This document shows, piece by piece, positions 42,600 to 53,867 of a DNA stretch of 64,000 nucleotides. Positions within the stretch are counted from its first letter, which is position 1, and each line of letters opens with the position of its first letter. The translations under genes and the position numbers were made by a program. The stretch is from an uncultured Oceanisphaera sp. (GTDB lineage Bacteria; Pseudomonadota; Gammaproteobacteria; Enterobacterales; Aeromonadaceae). The notes below the pieces were generated by a model. The model was not told where the DNA came from and did not search any database. It saw only the letters and a program-made list of their open reading frames with translations. The stretch covers positions 124,001-188,000 of the forward strand of contig NZ_CANLZU010000002.1 in NCBI RefSeq assembly GCF_947495715.1. The letters run 5' to 3'.

Positions 42600-44063
42600 T
42601 TAAAGCTCGGACTCCATGCGTCTGAAACCAAGAATCACGGTTTTAACGGGCGGAGTATCCAGTCGGCTGATCAGGATGCAGGCCAGGCCGCAGACCAGGA
42701 AGCCGGGGACGATTTCGTACAGGTCGAACAGACCACCAGTCAGCTGCTTCCAGCCGATGACGGTCAGGGCACCGAACACGATACCGGCAAGCGCCCCGTT
42801 GCGGGTAAGGCGTGGCCAGTACACGGAAAGAATAATGACGGGGCCAAAGGCGGCACCAAAACCGGCCCAGGCATAACTGACCAGACCAAGCACGGTAGAT
42901 TGCGGATCAAGCGCTATCAGCATGGAGCAGACCGCCACGCCCAGTACCGCAAATCGGCCTACCCATACCAGTTCGTTATCTCCGGCGGCAGGACGCAACC
43001 AGCGCTTGTAAAAGTCTTCGGTGATGGCGGAAGAACATACCAGCAGCTGGGAGTCGATGGTGCTCATGATGGCCGACATGATGGCGGCAATCAGCAAACC
43101 GGCCACCCAGGGGTTGAATACCGCATTGGCCAGTGCCAGAAACACGGTTTCCGGATTGTTCAGCGGGGCATCGGCAAAATAAACGGCGCCGGCCAGGCCC
43201 ACACCCAAAGAGCCAATCAGTGACAGTAGCATCCAGCTCATGGCAATACGGCGAGACAGAGGGACGGATTTGGGCGAGTCGATGGCCATAAAGCGCGCCA
43301 GAATATGTGGCTGGCCAAAATAGCCCAGTCCCCAGGCCAGCAGGCTGATGCCGCCGAGTAGCGAAAAGTCGTGGAACAAATCCAGTTTGGACGCGTCCAT
43401 GGTGTTCAGGGTAGTCAGGGTCTGATCGATGCCGCCCAGCTCGTTCATCACCGCCCAGGGCAAGGCAATCAATGCCAACAACATCAATATGCCCTGGAAA
43501 AAGTCGGTCCAGGATACCGCCAGAAAGCCGCCCATAAAGGTATAAGCCACGATGACGCCACCACCGATAATCAGGGCAGTGAGGTAGGGCAGGCCAAAGA
43601 CTTTTTCAAACAGAATGGCGCCACCCACCAGGCCGGAGGCGGTATAGAAAATAAAGAACACCAGTATGGTAATGGCGGCAACCACGCGGAGCAGGCCGCT
43701 GTGATCGGCCAGGCGATTTTCCAGAAAATCGGGCAGGGTAAGAGAGTCGTTGGCCTGTTCGGTATACACCCGCAGTCGTTTGGCCACGAACAGCCAGTTC
43801 AACCAGGCGCCCAACACCAGACCGATGCCAATCCATGCCTGATTGATGCCATAAAGGTAGACGGCACCGGGCAAACCGAGTAATAACCAGCCGCTCATGT
43901 CGGAGGCGCCCACGCTCAGTGCCGCCACGCCAGGGCCCAGACGGCGTCCGCCCAGAATATAATCACTCAGTGAACTGGTGGCTTTATAGGCCACCAGGCC
44001 GATAAGCATGGTCAGCAGCAGATAGCCGACAAAGGTAATCAGAATAGGGAGTTCTATGGTCAT
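42600..44063 (-). CDS. putP: Sodium/proline symporter PutP
   Basis: A 487-residue sodium:solute symporter with thirteen predicted helices. SSS-family and PutP marks: DYILGGRRLGPGVAALSVGASDMSGW compressed at 34-60, LLLGLPGAVYLYG, LGYFGQPHILARFMA and IAAIMSAIMSTIDSQLL. It imports proline with Na+ and would feed PutA, which is encoded 33 kb away rather than adjacent as in E. coli. The minus-strand ATG at 44063 has AGGAA upstream. It is a single-gene unit. Confidence 0.96.
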   Translation of the reverse strand: MTIELPILITFVGYLLLTMLIGLVAYKATSSLSDYILGGRRLGPGVAALSVGASDMSGWLLLGLPGAVYLYGINQAWIGIGLVLGAWLNWLFVAKRLRVYTEQANDSLTLPDFLENRLADHSGLLRVVAAITILVFFIFYTASGLVGGAILFEKVFGLPYLTALIIGGGVIVAYTFMGGFLAVSWTDFFQGILMLLALIALPWAVMNELGGIDQTLTTLNTMDASKLDLFHDFSLLGGISLLAWGLGYFGQPHILARFMAIDSPKSVPLSRRIAMSWMLLSLIGSLGVGLAGAVYFADAPLNNPETVFLALANAVFNPWVAGLLIAAIMSAIMSTIDSQLLVCSSAITEDFYKRWLRPAAGDNELVWVGRFAVLGVAVCSMLIALDPQSTVLGLVSYAWAGFGAAFGPVIILSVYWPRLTRNGALAGIVFGALTVIGWKQLTGGLFDLYEIVPGFLVCGLACILISRLDTPPVKTVILGFRRMESEL

Positions 44064-44217
44064 AAGCGGGTTCCTGTTGTTCCGAACAGCATGTTCGCCT
44101 TCCGTGTGGGCGAAGTCAGCAAATGTTACATCATAAAACCGAAGAACTCCCGATTCCTGTCACCTTATGGTGGAATAGCATAATAAATAGACAGGTTTCA
44201 CATAGAACTGTCTGATG

Positions 44218-44460
44218 ATACCAAACTGCTTAACTAACTGATCTACTCGGTGCTCTGCAAAGGTCGGACAAATGGCCCGCTCCTCCGACACGCCGTGAAC
44301 CCATCCATGGGGGCTCCACCGCGCCATCCCTGGCGCGGAGGGTCGGCGGAGCAGATCCCTTTATCCTCCCTGATGCCAAGGAGTTGCCTGTTGGCGTTGT
44401 TTACAGGCAGCTCGGTGCTCGGGTTTAAAAATGATCAGATCTTTATTCAAATTGGTATTA
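44218..44460. mobile_element. Dispersed TAATACCAA element, copy E (about half length)
   Basis: About 243 bp from ATACCAAACTG (44218) to ATTGGTATTA (44451-44460), so both ends are kept but the middle is deleted. Hairpins CCCA-TCCA-TGGG (44300-44311) and CCGCGCCA-TCCC-TGGCGCGG (44319-44338). It is followed 21 bases later by the GGGGCCGGAGTC palindrome. Confidence 0.8.
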
Positions 44461-44481
44461 AATGTGAGTTTATTGCAAAAG

Positions 44482-44541
44482 AAAAGGGGCCGGAGTCAAT
44501 TTGGAATTCAGTATTCCGAAAAATTGACTCCGACCCCTTTT
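44482..44541. terminator. Dispersed AAAAGGGG palindrome, copy 2 (terminator of the sigma/anti-sigma operon)
   Basis: Arms 44482-44502 and 44521-44541 (21 bases, complementary except one G-T position) enclose a smaller GGAAT/ATTCC hairpin. It lies 18 bases after the stop of the DUF3379 gene and ends in T on the minus strand. Confidence 0.8.
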
Positions 44542-44558
44542 ATCCACATATGCTGTGG

Positions 44559-45287
44559 TTATATCGCTCTTTTAAGCGAGGCCTTTATCTTGCTGGCCAT
44601 CTTGCCAACATCTTCTTCCAGCTCGCTGACCACCACCAGGCGGTTGAGGGTCATGGGAATGACCTCACCGTGGTATTGAGCACCGGAGAAGCTGTTGACC
44701 AGTTGCAAGGCCCGGTCGGCCGGCACAATAAACACGTGCACCCTGTCGTGCTCTCCCTGGATCACCAGATGCGCCGCCGGCCCGCCGGCAAACATGCAGT
44801 GGTTGGCGTAATACACCTTGCCTACACCGCTCATGTCGTTGATGCGGGTACCGTAAGGCGCTAATTTGGCATTGATGGTGGTCAGGCTGACTTCTTCATC
44901 CACATAATGGGTAAAGGGCATTTCAAACTGTACATGATGCATGGCCACACTGGCGACTGATGGCGCCAGATTATCTGCTCCTGCCGTCAGGGGAAGAAAG
45001 CGGGTAGAAAAACCCAGCACGAAGGTAACGGAAGCGGCGAGTGCCAGATGGCGCCAGCCGAAGCCTTTTGATTGCTCCGGTTGACGCAAAAGGTGCGACA
45101 GCATCAGCTTGTCGGGCAGGGCAGAAGGCACCGGCTCCTGCAGTGCGTGGGCCAGTTTGTGATTGAAATCCTTGATTTCACTTACAAACTGCCGGTTACC
45201 GGCATTGGCGGTTGAGGCACTAATAAAGTCAGAACTCGTGTCGTTGGGATCGGCATAAGCCCGACGTCTGAACTCCAGGTCATCCAT
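44559..45287 (-). CDS. DUF3379 membrane protein, putative anti-sigma partner
   Basis: A 242-residue protein with one membrane helix (about 81-97), a short cytoplasmic N-terminus (MDDLEFRRRAYADP) and a 140-residue periplasmic part. The topology and its translational overlap (8 bases) with the preceding ECF sigma gene are those of DUF3379 proteins, which are regularly paired with this sigma group and are presumed anti-sigma factors. No ZAS zinc motif is seen. The sensed signal is unknown. Confidence 0.82.
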   Translation of the reverse strand: MDDLEFRRRAYADPNDTSSDFISASTANAGNRQFVSEIKDFNHKLAHALQEPVPSALPDKLMLSHLLRQPEQSKGFGWRHLALAASVTFVLGFSTRFLPLTAGADNLAPSVASVAMHHVQFEMPFTHYVDEEVSLTTINAKLAPYGTRINDMSGVGKVYYANHCMFAGGPAAHLVIQGEHDRVHVFIVPADRALQLVNSFSGAQYHGEVIPMTLNRLVVVSELEEDVGKMASKIKASLKRAI

Positions 45288-45849
45288 TGCTTTGGCCTCG
45301 CGACGATTTATCTTGGTCCATGGCCTCTTTCAGCTTGTTGCGGGCACGAAAGAGACGGGTCATTACGGTGTTCTTGTTCAATTCCAGTATCTCGGCTATT
45401 TCTTCACCACTGAAACCGCCCAGTACCTGCAGTAACAGTGGTTCGCGATATTCTTCAGCCAGCTCGGCAATATGCCGACGCAGCCATTCGGTTTCCATAT
45501 CCTGCTCCGGCCCCGGGCTTTGCTTGTCGGGTACCGGCACGCTGTCAAGATCGACCAGGTCGAACTGTTTGCGCTCGAAACGGCGGGCATTTTCTCGCCG
45601 TAATATGGTAATCAGCCATGCCTTGGCGGCTTTTTCGTCTTTCAGACTGTCCAGTGCTTTCCAGGCACGCAAAAACGTCTCTTGTACCAGATCCTCGGCT
45701 ACCTGCCGGTCATGACACAACCAGAAAGCATAACGAAACAGGTCGCCATGCAAGGTATACACCAGCGCCTCATAGCGCTTTTGTTTTATTACCATGCTTT
45801 TAGAGACCGCATCCGGCTTGGTCTTCTTTCGCCCGAATAAAGAAATCAT
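45280..45849 (-). CDS. ECF-type RNA polymerase sigma factor
   Basis: A 189-residue sigma factor with region 2 (about 26-92; LFRYAFWLCHDRQVAEDLVQ, ETFLRAWKAL) and region 4 (about 122-175; YREPLLLQVLGGFSGEEIAE, ILELNKNTVMTRLFRARNKL). The N-terminus MISLFGRKKTKP is lysine-rich. It is co-transcribed with the overlapping DUF3379 gene. The regulon is unknown. The minus-strand ATG at 45849 follows GGTGA. Confidence 0.93.
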   Translation of the reverse strand: MISLFGRKKTKPDAVSKSMVIKQKRYEALVYTLHGDLFRYAFWLCHDRQVAEDLVQETFLRAWKALDSLKDEKAAKAWLITILRRENARRFERKQFDLVDLDSVPVPDKQSPGPEQDMETEWLRRHIAELAEEYREPLLLQVLGGFSGEEIAEILELNKNTVMTRLFRARNKLKEAMDQDKSSRGQSNG

Positions 45850-46170
45850 TGTTCACCGTTCAAATAGGGTGGCTAAATTCAGTCTACTCACTCTTAAAGT
45901 CTGGTGCGAGTAATGTTGATCACGAACTGTGGGGTTAACGAAGCTGAGGTTGCCGTAATAACGTCATTGTCATGACAGATATACCATTATTTGTTGCCTA
46001 TCAATATTTTCAATCAGCTGTTTTAAACCGGTAATGCCGTTGTTAGTATACCGGTGAGGTCAGACCTGTTTTGGGTCAGGTTTATCAGCTGAAGCCAGTC
46101 ACTGATGGCCCATACCTGGTGGCTGACAACTTACGGCTGATAACTTACTGCCGATGAACAAGGAGCGTAC
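45850..46170. other. Divergent spacer between the sigma operon and fadI
   Basis: 321 bp with the two divergent promoter regions. I see ACCGGTA ... TACCGGT (about 46027-46055) as a spaced inverted repeat and AGGTCAGACCT near 46058, but no certain -35/-10 pair and no clear PsrA site. No gene. Confidence 0.4.
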
Positions 46171-47484
46171 ATGTCGCCGACGAATCCACTCATTACCCGC
46201 CATGGCGACCGGATCGCCATTGTTTCCGGGCTAAGAACGCCATTCGCCCGTCAGTCCACCGCCTTGCGTGGCATACCGGCACTGGAACTGGGCACCATGG
46301 TGGTGAACGAGCTGCTGGCACGTACGCCGATGGCGGCGAGTGAGGTGCAGCAACTGGTGTTCGGCCAGGTGATCCAAATGCCCAAGGCGCCCAACATTGC
46401 CCGGGAAATCGTGCTGGGTACCGCACTGCCGGTCGGCACCGACGCCTACAGCGTCACCCGCGCCTGCGCCACCAGCTTTCAGGCCGTGTCCAGCCTGGCC
46501 GAATCGATGCTGGCGGGGCAGGTGCAGGTGGGCATTGCCGGTGGCGCCGACTCTGCTTCCGTGTTGCCTATCGGGGTGTCGACGCCACTGGCCGAGGCCT
46601 TGCTGGATTTGAGTAAGGCCCGCTCTTTTGGCGCCAAACTGGCGATACTGCGGGGTCTAAAGCTCAAGGATCTGGCCCCGGTGCCGCCGGCGGTGGCGGA
46701 ATACTCCACCGGTCTGTCGATGGGGCAGACCGCCGAGCAGATGGCCAAGAGTCACGGCATCGGCCGACAGGCCCAGGATGAACTGGCACATCGCTCTCAT
46801 CAACTGGCCACCGGCGCCTGGCAGCGGGGGGAGCTGGATGCTGAGGTGATGGTGGCCTATGTACCGCCGTGCAAGGCCGCCTTTGAGCAGGATAATAATA
46901 TCCGCACCGAATCCAGCCTGGGCGATTATGGCAAACTCAAGCCCGCCTTTGACCGTCGCCACGGCACCGTGACCGCCGCCAACAGCACGCCGCTGACCGA
47001 CGGTGCCGCCGCGGTACTGATGATGACCGAAAGTCGGGCGAAAGAGCTGGGCCTGCAGCCGCTCGGCTACCTGCGCAGTTATGCCTATTCGGCAATAGAG
47101 GTACGCCACGACATGCTGCTGGGCCCGGCCTACGCCACCCCCATGGCGTTGGAGCGCGCCGGCTGCACCCTGGCGGACATGGATCTGATTGACATGCACG
47201 AGGCGTTTGCCGCCCAGACCCTTGCCAACCTCAAGATGTTTGCCAGCACCACCTTTGCCGAGCGTGAACTCAACCGCTCCCGGGCCATTGGCGAGGTGGA
47301 CATGAGCAAGTTCAACGTGCTGGGCGGCTCGCTGGCCTATGGTCATCCCTTTGCCGCCACCGGCGCCCGCATGATCACCCAAACCCTGAGAGCGCTTAAC
47401 CGCCGTGGTGGCGGTCTGGCGCTGACCACCGCCTGCGCCGCCGGCGGTCTGGGTGTGGCCATGGTACTGGAGGCCGCACAATGA
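46171..47484 (+). CDS. fadI: 3-ketoacyl-CoA thiolase FadI
   Basis: A 437-residue thiolase, the beta subunit of the fadIJ complex, which cleaves 3-ketoacyl-CoA to acetyl-CoA and a shortened acyl-CoA. The acyl-enzyme Cys is C99 in [20 protein letters not shown] gives the active His, and a second Cys lies in [11 protein letters not shown] near the C-terminus. Length and the N-terminal [15 protein letters not shown] match FadI rather than FadA. AAGGAG lies 7 bases before the ATG. Its stop overlaps the fadJ start (ATGA). Confidence 0.96.
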   Translation: MSPTNPLITRHGDRIAIVSGLRTPFARQSTALRGIPALELGTMVVNELLARTPMAASEVQQLVFGQVIQMPKAPNIAREIVLGTALPVGTDAYSVTRACATSFQAVSSLAESMLAGQVQVGIAGGADSASVLPIGVSTPLAEALLDLSKARSFGAKLAILRGLKLKDLAPVPPAVAEYSTGLSMGQTAEQMAKSHGIGRQAQDELAHRSHQLATGAWQRGELDAEVMVAYVPPCKAAFEQDNNIRTESSLGDYGKLKPAFDRRHGTVTAANSTPLTDGAAAVLMMTESRAKELGLQPLGYLRSYAYSAIEVRHDMLLGPAYATPMALERAGCTLADMDLIDMHEAFAAQTLANLKMFASTTFAERELNRSRAIGEVDMSKFNVLGGSLAYGHPFAATGARMITQTLRALNRRGGGLALTTACAAGGLGVAMVLEAAQ

Positions 47485-49631
47485 GCGACGTTATGACCGA
47501 GACAGGAACCGAGCAGATGACTTCTTCCACCTTTACCCTGCGTATTGAGGACGGCATCGGCATCATTACCATGGACGTACCGGGCGAGCGCATGAATACG
47601 CTGCGTGCCAGCTTTGTTGACGAAATACAGGCGCTGCTGAGCGATATTAGCGCCGACAACAATATCAAGGGGCTGGTGCTGTGCTCGGGCAAACCCGACT
47701 CCTTCATTGCCGGCGCCGATGTCCGCATGCTGGACGAATGCAAAACCGCCAAACAGGCCGAAGCGCTGGCCCGGGCCGGGCAGCAGATATTCAACCGTCT
47801 GGAAGCGCTCGAGATACCCTTGATTGCCGCCATTCACGGCGCTTGTCTGGGAGGCGGGCTGGAGCTGGCGCTGACCTGTCATGGCCGGGTGTGCAGTGAC
47901 GACGACAAAACCCGCCTGGGACTGCCGGAAGTGCAATTGGGGCTTATTCCCGGCTCCGGCGGTACCCAGCGGCTGCCTCGCCTGGTGGGGCTGACCCGGG
48001 CGCTGGACATGATGCTGACCGGCAAGCAGTTGCGAGCCAGGCAGGCGCTGAAAGCCGGGCTGGTGGACGACATGGTGCCTCACAGCATACTGCTTCAAAC
48101 GGCCATCGAGCTGGCGCGCCGGGGCAAGCCGAAGCGCACCCGTAAAAAAGACATGAAAACCCTGCTGCTTACAGCCAATCCTCTTGGCCGCAAGCTGGTG
48201 TTCGACAAGGCGCTCAGTACCCTGCGCCATAAAACCCGCGGCAAATACCCGGCGCCGGAACGCCTGCTGGCGGTGGTGCGTACCGGCCAGGACCAGGGGA
48301 TTAATCAGGGCTTGGCCGCCGAAGCACAAGCCTTTGGCGAGCTGGTGATGAGCCCCGAATCGGCGGCCTTGCGTCAGCTGTTTTTCGCCACCACCGAGAT
48401 GAAGAAGGAAACCCGCTGGCAGGGCGAGGCGCCAAACCGGCTTGCCCGCATCGGCGTGCTGGGCGGCGGCCTCATGGGCGGCGGTATTGCCTTCGTTACC
48501 GCCACCAAGGCCGGGCTGCCGGTGCGCATCAAGGACATTTCCCATCAGGGCATCAATCAGGCCATGGCCAATGCTCACGGTTTGCTGGCGCCGAAGGTGA
48601 AGAAGAAACAGCTGCGGGACACGCAAATGCAACAGCAGCTGGCGCGGATCACCGGCACCCTGGATTACAGCGGCTTCGAGCGCGTCGATCTGGTGGTGGA
48701 GGCGGTGTTCGAGGATCTGGAGGTCAAGCGGCAGATGGTGGCCGAGGTGGAGGCGAACTGCCCGGCACACACCCTCTTTGCCACCAATACTTCGTCGCTG
48801 CCCATTCATCAGATCGCCGACGGCGCCGCCCGGCCCGGGCAGCTGGTGGGGCTGCATTACTTCAGCCCGGTGCACAAGATGCCGCTGGCGGAAGTCATTC
48901 CCCACGCGGGCACCAGCCCTGTTACCGTGGCCACGGCGCTGAAGCTGGCCCGTGCCCAGGGCAAGAGGCCCATCGTGGTACAGGACAAGGCCGGTTTTTA
49001 CGTGAACCGCATTCTGGCGCCCTATCTCAACGAGGCGGCGCGGCTGCTGCTGGAAGGCGAGCCGATAGAAGCGATCGACCGGGCGCTGCTGGATTACGGT
49101 TTTCCGGTAGGTCCTTTTACCTTGCTGGATGAAGTGGGTATCGATGTGGCCGCCAAAATCTCGCCCATTCTGGCGCGAGAGCTGGGTGAACGCTTCACCG
49201 CCCCCGACGCATTTGGCACGCTGCTGGAGGACGAACGCTTTGGGAAGAAGAACGGGCGTGGTTTTTATCGTCATGACAAGAAAGGCAAGCACAAACCGGT
49301 GGACGACAGCCTGTACCCGCTGCTGGGCATCAAGCCCCGGCACCGATTGCCGGCCCAGGATCTGGCCGAGCGCTGCGTACTGTTGATGCTGAACGAGGCG
49401 GCGCTGGCGCTGGACGAGAGCGTGATTGCCTCGGCCCGGGACGGCGATATCGGCGCTGTCTTCGGCATCGGTTTCCCGCCCTTCAGCGGCGGTCCCTTCT
49501 TTTACATGCACCAGCAGGGTATTCAAGTCGTGGTGGATAAGATGGAAGAATACGCCCGCAAATACGGCCAGCGTTTCGCGCCCTGCGAGCCATTGCAGAA
49601 GCTGGCGGAAAGCGGCGGCAGTTATTACTGA
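47481..49631 (+). CDS. fadJ: Fatty acid oxidation complex subunit alpha FadJ
   Basis: A 716-residue multifunctional protein. Enoyl-CoA hydratase/isomerase domain about 15-200 (oxyanion-hole GADVRM and [14 protein letters not shown]); NAD-binding 3-hydroxyacyl-CoA dehydrogenase domain from about 325 ([16 protein letters not shown]) with the catalytic His in [14 protein letters not shown]-terminal dehydrogenase domains to about 700 ([18 protein letters not shown] and FPPFSGGPF). It forms the hydratase/dehydrogenase half of the complex with FadI. An antisense ORF of 792 codons overlaps it and is a composition artefact. Confidence 0.97.
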   Translation: MSDVMTETGTEQMTSSTFTLRIEDGIGIITMDVPGERMNTLRASFVDEIQALLSDISADNNIKGLVLCSGKPDSFIAGADVRMLDECKTAKQAEALARAGQQIFNRLEALEIPLIAAIHGACLGGGLELALTCHGRVCSDDDKTRLGLPEVQLGLIPGSGGTQRLPRLVGLTRALDMMLTGKQLRARQALKAGLVDDMVPHSILLQTAIELARRGKPKRTRKKDMKTLLLTANPLGRKLVFDKALSTLRHKTRGKYPAPERLLAVVRTGQDQGINQGLAAEAQAFGELVMSPESAALRQLFFATTEMKKETRWQGEAPNRLARIGVLGGGLMGGGIAFVTATKAGLPVRIKDISHQGINQAMANAHGLLAPKVKKKQLRDTQMQQQLARITGTLDYSGFERVDLVVEAVFEDLEVKRQMVAEVEANCPAHTLFATNTSSLPIHQIADGAARPGQLVGLHYFSPVHKMPLAEVIPHAGTSPVTVATALKLARAQGKRPIVVQDKAGFYVNRILAPYLNEAARLLLEGEPIEAIDRALLDYGFPVGPFTLLDEVGIDVAAKISPILARELGERFTAPDAFGTLLEDERFGKKNGRGFYRHDKKGKHKPVDDSLYPLLGIKPRHRLPAQDLAERCVLLMLNEAALALDESVIASARDGDIGAVFGIGFPPFSGGPFFYMHQQGIQVVVDKMEEYARKYGQRFAPCEPLQKLAESGGSYY

Positions 49632-49635
49632 TTTT

Positions 49636-49731
49636 ACGTAAGGGGTGAAGGGTGAGGGGAAAGGGTCTGCGAGCTTGCGCCGTATGAAGGCGCTTCTACC
49701 CTGTATCGCCTCACGCCTCACGCCTCACGTT
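49636..49731. repeat. 7-bp repeats between fadJ and htpG
   Basis: GGGGTGA/GGGTGAGGG-type units (49640-49660) and, 45 bases later, three GCCTCAC heptads (about 49707-49728) in the complementary sense. A GC-rich GGCGC hairpin region lies between. Same family as the arrays after fruA and lapB. Confidence 0.65.
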
Positions 49732-49810
49732 TTTTCCTCCAGCCCTTGAAATCCTCCCGGCCAGCCCCATCTTTCTGTACATAAGTCAAACCCAAGCAAG
49801 GAACATGAAG

Positions 49811-51727
49811 ATGTCAGAAGCTGTGCATACCGAAACTCATGGTTTTCAAACCGAAGTCAAACAACTGCTCAACCTGATGGCCCATAGCCTCTATTCCAAT
49901 AAAGAGGTGTTTCTGCGCGAGCTGGTGTCCAACGCCGCCGATGCCGCCGACAAGCTGCGCTTCAAGGCGCTGTCCGACAGCGCCCTCTATGAAGCGGACG
50001 GCAACCTGCGGGTGCGGCTGGTACTGGACAAAGACAACAAGACCCTGACCATCTCCGATAACGGCATCGGCATGAGCCGTGACGAGGTGATCGAGCACCT
50101 GGGCACCATCGCCAAGTCCGGCACCAAGGCCTTTTTCGGTCAGCTGTCGGGTGATCAGGCCAAGGACTCCCAGCTGATCGGTCAGTTCGGCGTGGGTTTC
50201 TACTCCGCCTTTATCGTGGCCGACAAGGTGACCGTGCTCAGCCGCGCCGCCGGCCAGCCTACCGACCGGGGCGTGCGTTGGGAGTCCGACGGTGACGGCA
50301 GCTTCACCGTGGCCGACATCGAAAAGCCGGGCCGCGGCACCGACGTGATACTGCACTTGCGTGAAAGCGAAGAAGAATTTCTCGACGACTGGCGTCTGCG
50401 CAGCATCATCGGCAAATATTCCGATCACATCAGCATCGCCGTGGAAATGTGGAAAGACGGCGAGCCCGAGCAAACCGACGAAGACGGCACCGTTACCTCT
50501 GCCGCCACCGAAGGCGAGTGGGAGCAGGTGAACAAGGCCACCGCCCTGTGGACCCGCGCCAAGGGCGAGGTGAGCGACGAAGAGTACCAGGAATTCTACA
50601 AGCACATTTCCCACGACTGGCAGGACGCCCTGACCTGGAGTCACAACAAGGTAGAAGGCAACCAGGAATACACCAGCCTGCTGTATGTGCCGGCCAAGGC
50701 ACCGTTCGACATGTGGAACCGGGACCAGAGTCACGGCCTCAAGCTGTATGTGCAGCGGGTGTTTATCATGGATGATGCCGAGCAGTTTATGCCAACATAC
50801 CTGCGGTTCGTGAAAGGGGTGCTCGACTCCAACGATCTGCCGCTGAACGTATCGCGCGAAATCCTGCAGGACAACAAGATCACCGCCCAGCTGCGCAAGG
50901 CCTGCAGCAAGCGGGTACTGACCATGCTGGAGCAGATGGCGAAGAACGACGCCGACAAATACCAGGGCTTCTGGAAAGAATTCGGCAATGTGCTGAAAGA
51001 AGGCCCGGCCGAAGACTACGGCAACCGCGAGCAAATCGCCGGCCTGCTGCGTTTTGCCAGCACCCACAACGACGCCGATGCCCAGACCGTGTCGTTGGAA
51101 GACTATCTCGGCCGCATGAAGGAAGGTCAGGACAAGATCTACTACATCACCGCCGACAGCTATGCCGCCGCCAGCCACAGCCCGCACCTGGAAATCTTCA
51201 AGAAGAAGGGCATCGAGGTGCTGCTGATGTGGGAGCGGGTAGACGAGTGGCTGATGAACCACCTGAGCGACTTCAAGGACAAGCAGTTCGTGTCCGTCAC
51301 CAAGGGCGAACTGGATCTGGGCGAGCTGGACGACGAAGAAACCAAGAAGGCCCAGGAAGAAGCCAAGGAAGCCCTGAAGCCGCTGCTGGAGCGGGTGCAG
51401 ACTGCCCTGGGCGAAGAGGTGAAGGAAGTGCGTCTGACCCATCGTCTGACCAGCACGCCTTCTTGTGTGGTCGCCGGTGAGCACGACATGAGTACCCAGA
51501 TGATCAAGCTGATGCGCTCTGCCGGTCAGCCGGTACCGGAGCAGAAGTACATTCTGGAGCTGAACCCCGAGCACACCCTGGTGAAAAAACTGGAAACCCT
51601 GGCAGAAGGCGACCAGTTCAACGAGTGGTCCCAGCTGCTGCTGGAGCAGGCTCAGCTGGCCGAGCAGGGCGGTCTGAAAGATCCCGCCGCCTTCGTGGCG
51701 CGGGTCAACCGCCTGCTGCTGGGTTAA
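49811..51727 (+). CDS. htpG: Molecular chaperone HtpG (Hsp90)
   Basis: A 638-residue homodimeric chaperone. The N-terminal GHKL ATPase has [37 protein letters not shown] and [16 protein letters not shown]; the middle domain has [20 protein letters not shown] and [11 protein letters not shown]; the C-terminal dimerisation domain ends [10 protein letters not shown]. Two ATGs are possible, 49805 and 49811; AAGGA at 49798-49802 is too close to the first and well spaced from the second, so I use 49811. A strong terminator follows. Confidence 0.97.
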   Translation: MSEAVHTETHGFQTEVKQLLNLMAHSLYSNKEVFLRELVSNAADAADKLRFKALSDSALYEADGNLRVRLVLDKDNKTLTISDNGIGMSRDEVIEHLGTIAKSGTKAFFGQLSGDQAKDSQLIGQFGVGFYSAFIVADKVTVLSRAAGQPTDRGVRWESDGDGSFTVADIEKPGRGTDVILHLRESEEEFLDDWRLRSIIGKYSDHISIAVEMWKDGEPEQTDEDGTVTSAATEGEWEQVNKATALWTRAKGEVSDEEYQEFYKHISHDWQDALTWSHNKVEGNQEYTSLLYVPAKAPFDMWNRDQSHGLKLYVQRVFIMDDAEQFMPTYLRFVKGVLDSNDLPLNVSREILQDNKITAQLRKACSKRVLTMLEQMAKNDADKYQGFWKEFGNVLKEGPAEDYGNREQIAGLLRFASTHNDADAQTVSLEDYLGRMKEGQDKIYYITADSYAAASHSPHLEIFKKKGIEVLLMWERVDEWLMNHLSDFKDKQFVSVTKGELDLGELDDEETKKAQEEAKEALKPLLERVQTALGEEVKEVRLTHRLTSTPSCVVAGEHDMSTQMIKLMRSAGQPVPEQKYILELNPEHTLVKKLETLAEGDQFNEWSQLLLEQAQLAEQGGLKDPAAFVARVNRLLLG

Positions 51728-51746
51728 TCATCCCTGTGGAATAACC

Positions 51747-51776
51747 AAAAAACCCGGCCAGGTGCCGGGTTTTTTA
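51747..51776 (+). terminator. Rho-independent terminator of htpG
   Basis: A 12-bp stem AAAAAACCCGGC / GCCGGGTTTTTT around CAGGT, with continuing T. Confidence 0.93.
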
Positions 51777-52676
<900 letters not shown>

Positions 52677-52689
52677 GGTCATTGCTACC

Positions 52690-52719
52690 AACCGGGCGCG
52701 TCTTGCGCCCGGTTTTTTT
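52690..52719 (+). terminator. Rho-independent terminator of adk
   Basis: The stem ACCGGGCGC / GCGCCCGGT with a short loop and seven T, 15 bases after the adk stop. Confidence 0.92.
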
Positions 52720-52756
52720 CCGCTTTTTCTCCGCTTTCCCTCCGTTTTTTTCAGAT

Positions 52757-53737
52757 ATGGATAACAAAGTGAAAACAGGCGTTTTACTGGTTAACCTGGG
52801 TACTCCTACCGCTCCCACCGCCAAGGCGGTCAAAACCTTCCTCGGTCAGTTTCTGCATGATTATCGCGTCGTCGATATTCCCAGAATGCTATGGTGCCCG
52901 CTGTTGCACGGCATTATTCTGCCGTTTCGCTCTCCCAAGGTCGCCAAGCTGTATCAGTCTATCTGGTGGGAAGAGGGCTCGCCGCTGATGGTGGTCAGTC
53001 GTCGTCAGCAGGCGGGTTTGAGTGCCGCCTTGCAGGAAGCGGGTATCGACATGCCGGTGGCCCTGGGCATGAGCTACGGCGAGCCGTCGATGGCGACAGC
53101 CTGGCAGGAGCTGAAGGATCAGGGGGTTGACCGGGTCATACTGTTGCCCATGTATCCGCAGTATTCGGTGAGTACCACCGCCTCGGTATTCGACAGCTGG
53201 GCCCGGCTGATGAAAAACGAGCGGCGTCTGCCGGCGTTCCGCTTTATTCACGATTATCATGACAGCCACGGCTATATTCAGGCACTGGCGGAGTCGGTAC
53301 GCGAGCACTGGGAAGCCAGGGGCCGCACCGATTTACTGCTGTTGTCTTACCACGGCATTCCCAAGCGCTTCGAAGACGAAGGCGACCCCTATGGCCACCA
53401 GTGCCATCGCACCTCCGAGTTGCTGGCCGCCGAGCTTGGGCTGGAGCGCCATGAATGGCGTACCACCTTTCAGTCTCGTTTTGGCCGCGAGCCCTGGCTG
53501 CAGCCCTACACCGACGAAACCATGAAGGCGCTGCCGGGCGAAGACATCAAGAGCGTGAGCGTGATTTGCCCCGCCTTTTCGGCCGATTGCCTCGAAACGC
53601 TGGAGGAAATTGCCGAGCAGAACAAAGAGATCTTCATGGAAGCCGGTGGTGAGGCCTATCATTATATTCCCGCATTGAATGACAACCCGGCCCATATTCG
53701 CATGATGATGGATCTGGTCTGCCGCGAGCTGGGATAA
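52757..53737 (+). CDS. hemH: Ferrochelatase
   Basis: A 326-residue enzyme inserting Fe2+ into protoporphyrin IX, the last step of protoheme synthesis. Conserved parts: [13 protein letters not shown] at the N-terminus, [23 protein letters not shown], the proton-accepting H199 in [11 protein letters not shown], and the C-terminal [15 protein letters not shown] with the second metal-site Glu. The frame is open back to 52682 through the adk terminator, but the ATG at 52757 ([11 protein letters not shown]) fits the family. Its Shine-Dalgarno is weak. Confidence 0.96.
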   Translation: MDNKVKTGVLLVNLGTPTAPTAKAVKTFLGQFLHDYRVVDIPRMLWCPLLHGIILPFRSPKVAKLYQSIWWEEGSPLMVVSRRQQAGLSAALQEAGIDMPVALGMSYGEPSMATAWQELKDQGVDRVILLPMYPQYSVSTTASVFDSWARLMKNERRLPAFRFIHDYHDSHGYIQALAESVREHWEARGRTDLLLLSYHGIPKRFEDEGDPYGHQCHRTSELLAAELGLERHEWRTTFQSRFGREPWLQPYTDETMKALPGEDIKSVSVICPAFSADCLETLEEIAEQNKEIFMEAGGEAYHYIPALNDNPAHIRMMMDLVCRELG

Positions 53738-53767
53738 CGGCACTTTGTGGGGAGTGGGATTGGCTCT

Positions 53768-53808
53768 TGTAGCTGCCACTTCAGTCGGCAGGGCCTGCGC
53801 AGCAGGCC
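53768..53808. repeat. TGTAG-type intergenic repeat with GGCCTGC hairpin
   Basis: TGTAGCTGCCACTTCAGTCG followed by the hairpin GGCCTGC-GCA-GCAGGCC (53792-53808). The first part resembles the ends of the units at 59262-59353 and 60515-60584. Confidence 0.45.
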
Positions 53809-53820
53809 ATTAACTTGAAT

Positions 53821-53862
53821 AAAAGGGGTCGGAGTCATTTAAAAATGACTCCGACCCCTTTT
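53821..53862. terminator. Dispersed AAAAGGGG palindrome, copy 3 (bidirectional terminator)
   Basis: Exact 20-base inverted arms AAAAGGGGTCGGAGTCATTT (53821-53840) and 53843-53862 separated by two bases, between the convergent hemH and Kef-like genes. Confidence 0.88.
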
Positions 53863-53867
53863 TCTTT

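Noticed and set aside
47343-49721. 792-codon antisense ORF opposite fadJ
   Set aside because: High-GC codon bias of fadJ leaves the opposite strand open; no ribosome site, no recognisable domain, and the sense protein is certain.
49814-51574. 586-codon antisense ORF opposite htpG
   Set aside because: Same composition effect; the sense gene is a clear Hsp90.
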